Source: an uncultured Hyphomicrobiales bacterium (GTDB lineage: Bacteria > Pseudomonadota > Alphaproteobacteria > Rhizobiales > Xanthobacteraceae). Taken from it: 58,026 nucleotides of DNA. The notes below the pieces were generated by a model, which saw only the letters and a list, made by a program, of their open reading frames with translations, was not told where the DNA came from and did no database searches. This document shows, piece after piece, positions 41,873 to 50,625 of the stretch (the first letter of the stretch is position 1; every line of letters starts with the position of its first letter). The stretch lies in assembly GCA_903878085.1 (NCBI GenBank), contig CAIRGJ010000022.1:1-58026 (forward strand), in the 5' to 3' direction. The translations under genes and the position numbers were made by a program.

Positions 41873-43078
41873 ATGAAACTAATGAAATACCTGGGGGCCG
41901 CCGCACTGGCCCTTGCGGTGACTGGCACCGCGAACGCAGAAAATGTCAAAATCGGCGTGGTGTTGCCGTTCAGCGGCGCCAATGCCGATCTTGGCCAGCA
42001 AATGGACAAGGCGTTCGATCTTTACGTCAAGCTGCACGCCAAGGACATCGCGCCCAACACGGTCGAACTGATCAAGCGCGACGAAGGCCCGCCGACCGGC
42101 GCGCAGGCCAAGACCGTCGCGACCGAGCTGATCACCAACGACAAGGTGAACATGCTCGCCGGCTTCTCGTTCTCGCCGTCGTCGATTGCGCTCGCACCGG
42201 TGGTGACCCAGGCAAAAATCCCGATGGTTATCTCCAATGCCGGGACGGCGTGGATCACCAACCTGTCGCCCTATATCGTGCGGCTGTCGTTCAGCATGTG
42301 GCACCACGGTTATCCGATGGGCGCCTTTGCCTATGACAAGATCGGCTGCAAGACCGCGGCGCTCGCCTATACTGACTTCCCGCCGGGTAAGGATTCGACC
42401 GAAGCCTTCAAGACCGGCTTCGAGAAGGCCGGCGGCAAGATCGTCGACTCGGTCCCGCTCGGCAGCCCGGTGCAGGTGCCGGATTTCACGCCGTACTTCC
42501 AGAAGATCAAGGATGAGAAGCCCGACTGCATGTATGTGTTCATTCCGTCGGGCGCGCACGCCACCGGTGTGACCAAGGCTTATGGCGAACTCGGCATGCG
42601 CAAAGCCGGCGTCAAGCTGATCGGTCCGATGGATCTGATCCCGGACAACAAGTTGCAGGATATGGGCGACGCCGCCATCGGCACCATCGTCATGGGCAAC
42701 TACGCGGTCGATCTCGAGAATGCCGAGAACAAGGCGTTCAACGAGGAATGGCACAAGGCTTACGGCAAGGACTCCTATCCGGACTTCATGTCGGCGGCCG
42801 CCTGGGACAGCATGCACGCCATCTTCGACGCTATCAAAAAGCTCAATGGCAAAGTTGACGACGGCGCCAAAGTGGTCGATGCGATGAAGGGCTGGTCCAC
42901 CAACGGTCCGCGCGGCCACGTTATGATTGACGCCGACACCCGCGACATCGTGCAGGACGAGCACGCCATGGAAGTCATCCGCAAGCCGGACGGCAAGCTC
43001 GGAATCAAAGTCCTCGGCACCACCAAGGCGGTGAAGGACGAGTGCAAGGTGCAGAAGATCGGCCGTTGCGCTTCCTGA
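41873..43078 (+). CDS. Branched-chain amino-acid-type ABC transporter, substrate-binding protein
   Basis: This 401-residue protein has a GGGAGG ribosome binding site and a signal peptide ending ANA-EN. The LivJ-type fold shows VKIGVVLPFSGANADLGQQM, MLAGFSFSPSSIALAPVV and DFPPGKDSTEAFKTGFEKAG. The family binds many substrates besides leucine, including amides, benzoates and other aromatics, so the substrate is open. The neighbouring MetE-like and M24 genes suggest an unusual one. It heads a five-gene transporter operon. Confidence 0.9.
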   Translation: MKLMKYLGAAALALAVTGTANAENVKIGVVLPFSGANADLGQQMDKAFDLYVKLHAKDIAPNTVELIKRDEGPPTGAQAKTVATELITNDKVNMLAGFSFSPSSIALAPVVTQAKIPMVISNAGTAWITNLSPYIVRLSFSMWHHGYPMGAFAYDKIGCKTAALAYTDFPPGKDSTEAFKTGFEKAGGKIVDSVPLGSPVQVPDFTPYFQKIKDEKPDCMYVFIPSGAHATGVTKAYGELGMRKAGVKLIGPMDLIPDNKLQDMGDAAIGTIVMGNYAVDLENAENKAFNEEWHKAYGKDSYPDFMSAAAWDSMHAIFDAIKKLNGKVDDGAKVVDAMKGWSTNGPRGHVMIDADTRDIVQDEHAMEVIRKPDGKLGIKVLGTTKAVKDECKVQKIGRCAS

Positions 43079-43166
43079 TGGTCTTCAAATCCGTCTCTTG
43101 AATTGACAGCAAACGGCGCCGCCGCGCATATAGACGCGGCGGCGTTTTCTTTACATTCGCAACGGG

Positions 43167-44048
43167 GTGGGGCTCGTGCCGCATTTTGCCATCATAGCCG
43201 TCAGTATTCTGTTCGACGGCTTGGCCTATGCCATGTTCCTGTTCATCACCTCCGTCGGCCTGTCGGTGACGATGGGGCTGATGGGGTTCGTGAATCTTGC
43301 GCACGGCGCCTTCGCCATGGCGGGCGGCTATATCGTGGTTTCACTCACCCGTAACCTCGGCATCGGATTTGTGCCATCGCTTGCGGTCGCGGCCGTTACG
43401 GTCGGCGCGGTCAGCGTCGTGTTCGAGCGCGGGCTCTATCGCAGGCTCTACAAGGCGACCGACCTGGAGCAGGTGCTGCTCACCATCGGGCTCGCCTTCA
43501 TGGCGATTGCCACGGCGACTTATCTTTACGGCCCGATCCCAAAATCTGTGCCACTCCCAGAATGGCTGCAAGGCGACATCAATCTCGGCTTCCGCTCGTT
43601 CCCAAGCTACCGCGCCTTCCTGATCGTGCTCGGCGTCGTGCTGGTCACGGTGCTGTGGTACGCTTTCGAGCGCACCAATATCGGCGCCAAGATCCGTGCC
43701 GCGGTTGATAACCGCCGCATGGCGGAATCGGTCGGCATCAATGTCGACCTGCTGTTCACGCTGACCTTCGCGGTCGGCTCAGGCTTGGCCGCGCTCGGCG
43801 GCGGGCTCGCGATCCAGTTGTTCGGTCTGTCGCCCAGTTTCGCGGTGCTCTATCTCGTGCTGTTCCTGATCGTGGTCGCGGTCGGCGGCCTCGGCAGCCT
43901 GAAGGGCACGCTGATGGCCGCGCTGGTGATCGGCATTATCGATACCGGCGGAAAATATCTGCTGGCGGAGGCCGGCGGCTTCTTCATTTACGCGATCACG
44001 GTCGTGGTGCTGCTGATCAAGCCGGCGGGGTTCTATGGCCGTGAGTGA
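43167..44048 (+). CDS. LivH-type ABC permease
   Basis: This 293-residue permease starts at GTG 43167 or 43176. It has eight spans, with GLSVTMGLMGFVNLAHGAF, the family block RAAVDNRRMAESVGINVDLL and LVLFLIVVAVGGLGSLKGTL. Its stop overlaps the start of the LivM gene. Confidence 0.92.
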   Translation: MGLVPHFAIIAVSILFDGLAYAMFLFITSVGLSVTMGLMGFVNLAHGAFAMAGGYIVVSLTRNLGIGFVPSLAVAAVTVGAVSVVFERGLYRRLYKATDLEQVLLTIGLAFMAIATATYLYGPIPKSVPLPEWLQGDINLGFRSFPSYRAFLIVLGVVLVTVLWYAFERTNIGAKIRAAVDNRRMAESVGINVDLLFTLTFAVGSGLAALGGGLAIQLFGLSPSFAVLYLVLFLIVVAVGGLGSLKGTLMAALVIGIIDTGGKYLLAEAGGFFIYAITVVVLLIKPAGFYGRE

Positions 44049-45081
44049 CAGCAAAGCCGCGGAGCGCGTCTTGGATGTGAGCGCCGATCGCCGGCAGGCG
44101 CGCGATCGCGCCGCAGGCTATCTGTTGCGGCGGCATCACTTCCAATGGCCGGAAGCGCTGCCGTGGATCGTCGCCATCGCGGCGTTTTTCCTGTTTCCGG
44201 ACCGCATGACCTTCGGTAGCCAGGTCCTGGTCATGATCATGTTCGCGCTCTCGCTCGACCTCATCCTCGGTTATGCCGGCATCGTCACGCTCGGCCATGC
44301 GGCGTTCTTCGGCATCGGCGCTTATACGGTGGGGCTCGGCGCGGCGCGTCTCGGCTGGACCGAGCCGGTCAGCGGACTGTTCGCCGCGGCCATCGTCTCC
44401 GCCTTCGTCGGCTTCATCACCGGTTGGTTCCTGCTGCGCTATCGCGGCCTGACGCTGCTGATGCTGACGCTGGCGACCGCGATCATGCTGCAGGAGACCG
44501 GCAATCTGCGATCGGATTTTTCCGGCGGCTATGACGGCCTGCCGGGCCTGGAATTCAAGCCGCTGCTCGGCCTGTTCGATTACGATCTCTACGGTCACAC
44601 TTATTATCTCTACGCCTTGGCGGTGCTGGCGGTGGTGTTCTTTTTCGTGCGGCGCATCGTCTATTCGCCGTTCGGACAGGCGCTGACCGGCATCCGCGAG
44701 AACGTCAAGCGTATGCATGCCATCGGCTCGCCGGTGCACCGGCGGCTGGTGACGGTCTATTCGATTGCCGCCGGCATCGCCGGCATTGCCGGCGCGCTGT
44801 TCACCCAGACCAACGCCTACGTCACGCTGACGGTGTTCGATTTCGACAACTCCGCCAAGGTCATGGTGATGCTGATCCTCGGCGGCACGGGGCGGCTCTA
44901 TGGCGCGTTCCTGGGCGCCGCGGTCTACATGGTGCTCGAAGACCATCTCTCGAAACTGAGTCCGACCTTCTGGCAATTCGGCATTGGCCTGCTGCTGGTG
45001 CTGGCGGTGCTGTTCGCGCGCCGCGGCGTGCTTGGGCTGTTCGAAGACGCCGGCCAATACTTGAAGAGGTTCCGGTCGTGA
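44035..45081 (+). CDS. LivM-type ABC permease
   Basis: This 348-residue partner permease has LDLILGYAGIVTLGHAAFFG, RYRGLTLLMLTLATAIM, GIRENVKRMHAIGSP and LGGTGRLYGAFLGA, all family marks. It overlaps livH by 14 bases and livG by four, showing tight coupling. Confidence 0.92.
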   Translation: MAVSDSKAAERVLDVSADRRQARDRAAGYLLRRHHFQWPEALPWIVAIAAFFLFPDRMTFGSQVLVMIMFALSLDLILGYAGIVTLGHAAFFGIGAYTVGLGAARLGWTEPVSGLFAAAIVSAFVGFITGWFLLRYRGLTLLMLTLATAIMLQETGNLRSDFSGGYDGLPGLEFKPLLGLFDYDLYGHTYYLYALAVLAVVFFFVRRIVYSPFGQALTGIRENVKRMHAIGSPVHRRLVTVYSIAAGIAGIAGALFTQTNAYVTLTVFDFDNSAKVMVMLILGGTGRLYGAFLGAAVYMVLEDHLSKLSPTFWQFGIGLLLVLAVLFARRGVLGLFEDAGQYLKRFRS

Positions 45082-45848
45082 CCGCCGCGCTGGAAGTGCA
45101 GGGGCTTAACCGCAGCTTCGGCGCGCTGCTGGTGACGTACAACGTCAATCTGACGCTGGAACGCGGCGCGCGCCGCGCTTTGATCGGGCCGAATGGCGCC
45201 GGCAAAACCACGCTGATCAATCTGATCACCGGCGTGCTCAAGCCGTCGGCCGGCCGCGTGCTGCTCAACGGCGAGGACATCACTGCGTCCTCGCAGGCCG
45301 ATCGCGCGCGCCGCGGGCTGGCGCGCACTTTCCAGATCAACCAGTTGTTCCGCGGCCTCACGGTGCTGGAAAATCTCTGCATGACCATTGGGGAGCGCGA
45401 CGGCCATTGCAATAATCTCTGGCGCTCGGCTGGCGCCAATCCGGCCGTCATCGACGAGGCGATCGATCATCTTGAATCGCTGCAACTGGCCGACGACGCG
45501 CTCAAGCTGGTGCGCGAACTGCCCTATGGCCGCCAGCGCCTGGTGGAGATCGCCATTGCGCTGGCGCAGAAGCCGCGCGTGCTGCTGCTCGACGAGCCCG
45601 CGGCGGGCGTGCCGTCGTCGGAGAGCCACCTCATCCTCGATGTTGTCGATCGTCTCGATCCCGATATCGCGGTCCTGATCATCGAGCACGACATGGACGT
45701 CGTGTACCGCTTCGCCAAGGAGATCACGGTGCTGGTGCAGGGCGCGGTGCTGGTCGAAGGCGCGCCGGACGCGATCATGAGCGACGAGCGCGTGCGCGCG
45801 GTCTATCTCGGTCAGGATGGCCATCGGGGAGCCGCCCAAAATGGCTGA
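45078..45848 (+). CDS. LivG-type ABC ATPase
   Basis: This 256-residue ATPase starts at GTG 45078. It has Walker A GPNGAGKTT, GLARTFQINQLFRGLTVLEN, a LivG-type signature region LPYGRQRLVEIAIALA, and Walker B LLLDEPAAGVP with EHDMDVV. The signature is degenerate compared with LSGGQ, as is usual in LivG. Confidence 0.92.
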   Translation: MTAALEVQGLNRSFGALLVTYNVNLTLERGARRALIGPNGAGKTTLINLITGVLKPSAGRVLLNGEDITASSQADRARRGLARTFQINQLFRGLTVLENLCMTIGERDGHCNNLWRSAGANPAVIDEAIDHLESLQLADDALKLVRELPYGRQRLVEIAIALAQKPRVLLLDEPAAGVPSSESHLILDVVDRLDPDIAVLIIEHDMDVVYRFAKEITVLVQGAVLVEGAPDAIMSDERVRAVYLGQDGHRGAAQNG

Positions 45849-46563
45849 AGCATTGGCCGAGCGCGCGCTCGAACTCGACAAGGTGTCCGCCGGCTACGGC
45901 GAGACCGTGGTGCTGGAAGATATCCGGCTGGCGCTCGACGTCGGCGAAACGCTGTCGATCATCGGCCGCAACGGCGTCGGCAAAAGCACGCTGCTCGCCA
46001 CCATCATGGGCCACACCCAGTTGCATGGTGGCCGGGTGGCGCTGCACGGCAAGGATATTTCCAAGCTTGCCACCTACGCGCGCGTGAAGGCCGGCCTCGG
46101 CTATGTACCGCAGGAGCGCGAAATCTTTCCCTCGCTCAGCGTACGCGAGAACATGGAGGTCGCGGCGCGGCCGGGCGTGTGGACCTTCGATGCCGTCTGC
46201 GAGCTGTTTCCGCGGCTCGCCGAGCGCGCCAACAACAGTGGCAACCAGTTGTCCGGCGGCGAACAGCAGATGCTGGCGATCGGCCGCGCGCTGGTCGGCA
46301 ATCCGACCGTGCTGCTGATGGACGAGCCGTCCGAGGGCTTGGCGCCGGTCATCGTCGAGGAACTGGCTCGCGCCGTGAAGCGGCTGACCCAGGCCGGCGG
46401 CCTGGCGATGATCCTGGTCGAACAGAACACCCGGCTGGCGCTCGACATCGCGCCGCGCGCGGTGGTGATGGACCGCGGTCGCATCGTGTTCGACGGCAAA
46501 AGCGAGACGTTGCGCAACGACCCGGCCAAGCTTGAGCAATTGATCGGCGTCGTGAAGGCCTAA
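45841..46563 (+). CDS. LivF-type ABC ATPase
   Basis: ATG 45841 gives 240 residues and overlaps livG; an ATG at 45817 is possible. Walker A GRNGVGKST, the block LGYVPQEREIFPSLSVREN, signature QLSGGEQQMLAIGRAL and Walker B LLMDEPSEGLAP are intact. It pairs with the LivG-type subunit and closes the transporter operon. Confidence 0.93.
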   Translation: MAEALAERALELDKVSAGYGETVVLEDIRLALDVGETLSIIGRNGVGKSTLLATIMGHTQLHGGRVALHGKDISKLATYARVKAGLGYVPQEREIFPSLSVRENMEVAARPGVWTFDAVCELFPRLAERANNSGNQLSGGEQQMLAIGRALVGNPTVLLMDEPSEGLAPVIVEELARAVKRLTQAGGLAMILVEQNTRLALDIAPRAVVMDRGRIVFDGKSETLRNDPAKLEQLIGVVKA

Positions 46564-46650
46564 TTTTGCGGGTGGGGCGTTGCCCACCATTGCTTTCTGC
46601 CGCAACGGTGCGCATAGGCTAGGCTCGTAACAACAAGCGAGCCTCGACCC

Positions 46651-47820
46651 ATGAAGCGCAGCGACTCCCGTATCCTCACCACCCATGTCGGCAGCCTGAT
46701 CCGGCCGCAGCCTTTGCAGGAATTTCTGCGCGCCAAGCAGAGCGGCAAGCCTTACGACGAGAAGGCCTATAATGCCTGTCTGACGTCGTCGGTGGCCGAG
46801 GTCGTCGCGCAACAGGCGAAAGCCGGCGTCGATGTCGTCAGCGATGGCGAGTTCGGCAAGGCGATTTCGTGGTCGCAATATGCGCTGGAGCGGCTGAGCG
46901 GCTTCGAGCGCCGGCCGATCAAGGCCGACACTGCCAATCCGTTTAAGCGCGGCGCCGACCGTACGCAGTTCTCCGAATTCTACGCCGAGCTCGACGCCCA
47001 TGACGGCGTCGCCACCACGGTCGAAGCGATCTGCGTCGGCCCGATCGAATATACCGGGCAGGCCGAGTTGCAGCGCGACATCGACAACTTCAAGGCCGCG
47101 CTTAAAGTCACCAAGGTCGAAGAGGCGTTCCTGCCGGTCGCCGCGCCCGCCAGCGTCATTCCCGACCGCAAGAATGAATACTACAAGAACGAAGACGACA
47201 TCATGGCGGCGATCGCCGCCGCCATGCACACCGAATACAAGATGATCATCGACGCCGGTTTCCTGGTGCAACTCGACGACGCGCGCAACGCCGTCACCTA
47301 TGACCGCATGGTGCCACCCGCGAGTTTTGCCGATTACCGCAAGTGGCTCGGCCAGCAGGTCGAGATCATCAACACCGCGATCAAAGGTCTGCCGGCCGAC
47401 CGCATCCGCTATCATGTGTGCTGGGGCAGCTGGCCGGGCCCGCATGTCAGCGACGTGCCGCTCAAGGACATTGTCGATCTGATCCTCAAGGTGAAAGTCG
47501 GCGCCTACGTGATCGAGGGCGCCAATCCGCGCCACGAGCACGAATGGAAGGTATGGAAAGACGCCAAGCTGGCGCCAGGGCAGGTGCTGATCCCGGGTGT
47601 CATCAGCCACGCCACCAATGTGGTCGAGCATCCGGAACTTGTCGCCGAGCGCATTGTTCGCCTGGCGAAAAATGTCGGCCGAGAGAACGTCATCGCCGGC
47701 ACCGATTGCGGCTTCGCGCAGGGACCGTTCCACCGCCGCGTCCACCCGTCCATCATGTGGGCCAAACTACAGGCGCTGGCCGAGGGTGCCCGGCTTGCGA
47801 GCAAGGAATTGTGGTCATAG
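46651..47820 (+). CDS. MetE-like (cobalamin-independent methionine synthase II family) protein
   Basis: This 389-residue TIM-barrel protein starts LTTHVGSLIRPQ and has DVVSDGEFGKAISWSQYALE, YHVCWGSWPGPHVSDVPLKD, a YVIEGANPRHEHEW segment and LIPGVISHATNVVEHP. The His in HVG, the Cys in VCWG and a later Cys in DCGF match the zinc-binding pattern of MetE C-terminal domains. It lacks the folate-binding N-terminal half of MetE, so it is not a full methionine synthase. Members of this short family are linked with methyl or thioether metabolism, but the substrate is unknown. It lies 88 bases after the transporter. Confidence 0.82.
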   Translation: MKRSDSRILTTHVGSLIRPQPLQEFLRAKQSGKPYDEKAYNACLTSSVAEVVAQQAKAGVDVVSDGEFGKAISWSQYALERLSGFERRPIKADTANPFKRGADRTQFSEFYAELDAHDGVATTVEAICVGPIEYTGQAELQRDIDNFKAALKVTKVEEAFLPVAAPASVIPDRKNEYYKNEDDIMAAIAAAMHTEYKMIIDAGFLVQLDDARNAVTYDRMVPPASFADYRKWLGQQVEIINTAIKGLPADRIRYHVCWGSWPGPHVSDVPLKDIVDLILKVKVGAYVIEGANPRHEHEWKVWKDAKLAPGQVLIPGVISHATNVVEHPELVAERIVRLAKNVGRENVIAGTDCGFAQGPFHRRVHPSIMWAKLQALAEGARLASKELWS

Positions 47821-47875
47821 TCTCTTTGCTAATCGGCGCGCCTATGACGCCGGATCAGCCGGGAGCCTAAGACCC

Positions 47876-49069
47876 ATGAACATCAGCGCGCAGCATTCCA
47901 GCGGCTTGAAGACGCCGTTCGACCACAAGCGGCTCGACCGGCTGATGGATCAGGCCGGCATCGACGTCATCGTCACCACGTCGAAGCACAATGTGCAGTA
48001 CCTGCTCGGCGGCCACCGCGCGCATTTCTTCGACTACATGGATGCGGTCGGCATCAGCCGTTATCTGCCGGTGATGGTCTACGCCAAGGGCGCGCCGGAG
48101 AAGGCCGGTTACTTCGGACACCGCCTGGAAAAATTCCAGTTGCAGGCCGATCCGGTGTGGACGCCGGAGACGCAAACCTCGGTCAACAATTCGCCCGACG
48201 CCATCACGCAGGCGATCGACTACATGCGCAAGGCCGGTATGAAGCCCAAGCGCATCGCCTTCGAATTCGGTTTCATGCCCTATGACGCCGCGCAGATCCT
48301 GCGCGACGCGTTCCCCGATGCCGACTGGGTCGATGCGCTGTTCGTGCTTGAGGCGCAGCGCGCCGTTAAATCCGCCGAGGAGCTGGCGATGCTGCGGACC
48401 GCGTCGGGCGGCGTGATCGATTCGATGCAAGCGGTCATCGCCAAGCACGGTCCCGGCGCGTCAAAGAAGGAACTCGTCGAGGCGTTGCGCCGCGAGGAAA
48501 CCAATCGCGGCATGACCTTCGAATATTGCCTGATCACCTGCGGCACCAGCCTTAACCGTGCGCCGACCGACCAAGTCTGGAGCAAGGGCGATATCCTGTC
48601 GCTCGACTCCGGCGGCAATTATCACGGCTATATCGGCGATATCTGCCGCATGGCGATCCACGGCGAGCCGGATGCCGAGTTGGTTGATCTGCTCGGCGAG
48701 ATCGAGACCATCCAACGCGCCGCGTTCAAGGCGACAAAGCCGGGTGCACTCGGCAAGGAAATCTACGCTGCCGGCGAGCCGCTGGTGCAGAAATCGAAGC
48801 ATCGCAACCATCTCGATTTTCTGGCGCACGGCATGGGGCTGGTCAGCCACGAGGCACCGCGTCTGGCGCAGAATTCGCCGATGAAATATCCCGGCGATCA
48901 CGCCAATGTGCCGCTCGAAGCCGGCATGGTGGTGTCGGTGGAAACCACGCTGCAGCACCCGACGCGCGGCTTCATCAAGCTCGAAGACACCGTGGTCGTG
49001 ACCGAGACGGGCCACGAAGTCTACGGCGAGGGCCTGCGCGGGTGGAATAGAGGCGCGACGGGGGTCTAA
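47876..49069 (+). CDS. M24-family (Xaa-Pro-type) metallopeptidase or creatinase-like hydrolase
   Basis: ATG 47876 gives 397 residues. The N-terminal creatinase domain (VIVTTSKHNVQYLLGGHRAH) leads to a pita-bread domain. Candidate metal ligands are the two Asp in LSLDSGGNYHGYIGDI, His in AHGMGLVSHEAP, Glu in VVSVETTLQHP and Glu in IKLEDTVVVTE. The family includes prolidases, creatinases and DMSP or other C-N hydrolases. Proximity to the ABC importer suggests it processes the imported compound. Confidence 0.85.
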   Translation: MNISAQHSSGLKTPFDHKRLDRLMDQAGIDVIVTTSKHNVQYLLGGHRAHFFDYMDAVGISRYLPVMVYAKGAPEKAGYFGHRLEKFQLQADPVWTPETQTSVNNSPDAITQAIDYMRKAGMKPKRIAFEFGFMPYDAAQILRDAFPDADWVDALFVLEAQRAVKSAEELAMLRTASGGVIDSMQAVIAKHGPGASKKELVEALRREETNRGMTFEYCLITCGTSLNRAPTDQVWSKGDILSLDSGGNYHGYIGDICRMAIHGEPDAELVDLLGEIETIQRAAFKATKPGALGKEIYAAGEPLVQKSKHRNHLDFLAHGMGLVSHEAPRLAQNSPMKYPGDHANVPLEAGMVVSVETTLQHPTRGFIKLEDTVVVTETGHEVYGEGLRGWNRGATGV

Positions 49070-49082
49070 CTCTTTACCGTTC

Positions 49083-49148
49083 GTCCCCGCTAAAGCGGGG
49101 ACCCAGTCCTTTTTGAAAGTAAGCCTGGATTCCCGCTCGCGCGGGAAT
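49083..49148. repeat. Pair of intergenic hairpins between convergent genes
   Basis: GTCCCCGC / GCGGGGAC (49083-49102, loop TAAA) and ATTCCCGC / GCGGGAAT (49129-49148, loop TCGC). The second lies just past the pncB stop on the minus strand. Such paired palindromes are common between genes in this bacterial group and may act as terminators. Confidence 0.75.
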
Positions 49149-49156
49149 GAGCGGAA

Positions 49157-50494
49157 TTATTTTTTCATCTGCGCATCGGTCTGGATCGCCAAATTCCGGA
49201 GCGCATCCGCGACCTCGACCGGATAGCTCGCACCCGGCTGCAATTGCACCATAGCCAACGGTAGCCGCGCCAGATCGTGCACGGCGCGGTCGCGGATCTG
49301 GTCGAGCGTCGGCGCCGCGCCGATGCGCTTGCCGCCGCGCATCACTTGCGCGATCAGCGTCTCGCCCGCCTGCTTGTCTGTTTCGAGCGAGAGAATGTCG
49401 CCGCACATGCGGCCCTCGGCATCGTAGGCGCGCCACACCTGCTTGCGGCCAGGCCAGGTCTGCTTGCCCTCGGACAATTTGCGCTTCGGATGGCCGGCAT
49501 ATTCCTGCAGCTTGTAGGCGCAGTCGAAGGCCGGCGCATCGATCGAGGTGGCGAGACTGACGCCGATGCCATAGCCGTCGATCGGCGCACCGGCCTTCAC
49601 CATAGCTTGCAGCACGTCTTCATCGATGCCGCCGCTGACCAGGATGATAGCGTCGCGTAGCCCGCCGTCGTCGAGAATGCCGCGCACTTTGGACGCTGCC
49701 GCCGTCAGATCGCCGCTGTCGATGCGCACGCCGCGGATCGAAATACCGTCGGCCGCAAGCCGCGGCGCCAGTTCGACCACTTTGCGGGCGCCGGCTTCGG
49801 TGTCGTAGGTGTCGATTAGCAGAATGATGCCGTCCGGCCGGGCGCGGGCGAAATTCTCGAAGGCCTGCATCTCGTCGTCGTGCACCTGCACGAACGAGTG
49901 CGCCATGGTGCCGACGATCGGGATGCCGTAGCGCTGGCCAGCCGCGACATTGGCCGCGCCACCGAAACCGGCGATGTAGCTCGCGCGCGCCGAATAGAGG
50001 CCGGCTTCCGCGCCGTGCGCCGTGCGTAGGCCGAAATCGGCCAGCACCTTGCCCGGCGCCGCCAGCACCATGCGTGCCGCCTTGGACGCGACTAAAGTCT
50101 GGAAGTTCATGATGTTGATCAGCCGCGACTCGACCAGTTGCGCTTGCGGCAAAGGGGCCGTGATGCGCAGCAGCGGCTCGTTGGGGAAGCACACGCTGCC
50201 TTCGGGGATCGCGTGTACGTCGCCGGTGAAGCGAAATGCCGCGAGATATTCCAGCATATTGTCGCGAAACCGGCCGGTGCTCTTGAGCCAGGCAATGTCG
50301 GCTTCGGAAAACTGGAGCGTTTCCAGATAGGACAGCGCGTCGTCGAGGCCTGCCGCGACCATGAAGCTGCGCCGCGCCGGCAGCCGCCGCACAAAAAATT
50401 CGAACACGGCTTCCTTGATCTCGCCGCGGTCCAGATAGGCTTGGACCATGTTGAGTTCGTAAAGGTCGGTGGTGAGGGGGCTGGCTGTCGTCAT
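49157..50494 (-). CDS. pncB: Nicotinate phosphoribosyltransferase
   Basis: ATG 50494 gives 445 residues. The N-terminus PLTTDLYELNMVQAYLDRG is diagnostic, followed by FSEADIAWLKSTG, the FGLRTAHGAEAGLYSARASY segment with the phosphorylated-His region VGTMAHSFVQ, and IRGVRIDSGDL. It makes nicotinate mononucleotide for the NAD salvage pathway. A frame extension to 50557 is not family sequence. Confidence 0.94.
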   Translation of the reverse strand: MTTASPLTTDLYELNMVQAYLDRGEIKEAVFEFFVRRLPARRSFMVAAGLDDALSYLETLQFSEADIAWLKSTGRFRDNMLEYLAAFRFTGDVHAIPEGSVCFPNEPLLRITAPLPQAQLVESRLINIMNFQTLVASKAARMVLAAPGKVLADFGLRTAHGAEAGLYSARASYIAGFGGAANVAAGQRYGIPIVGTMAHSFVQVHDDEMQAFENFARARPDGIILLIDTYDTEAGARKVVELAPRLAADGISIRGVRIDSGDLTAAASKVRGILDDGGLRDAIILVSGGIDEDVLQAMVKAGAPIDGYGIGVSLATSIDAPAFDCAYKLQEYAGHPKRKLSEGKQTWPGRKQVWRAYDAEGRMCGDILSLETDKQAGETLIAQVMRGGKRIGAAPTLDQIRDRAVHDLARLPLAMVQLQPGASYPVEVADALRNLAIQTDAQMKK

Positions 50495-50625
50495 GCGTGG
50501 TTTGCGCGCCGTGCGGAAGCGGGCCTGAGTGGTAGCCCAGCCTGCCCGGCGCGCCAAGCGGCGAGTTCCAAACGCGCTGGACCGGCTTACGCTATAGTCT
50601 CAGCAATCAACGGAATCATTGCCCC

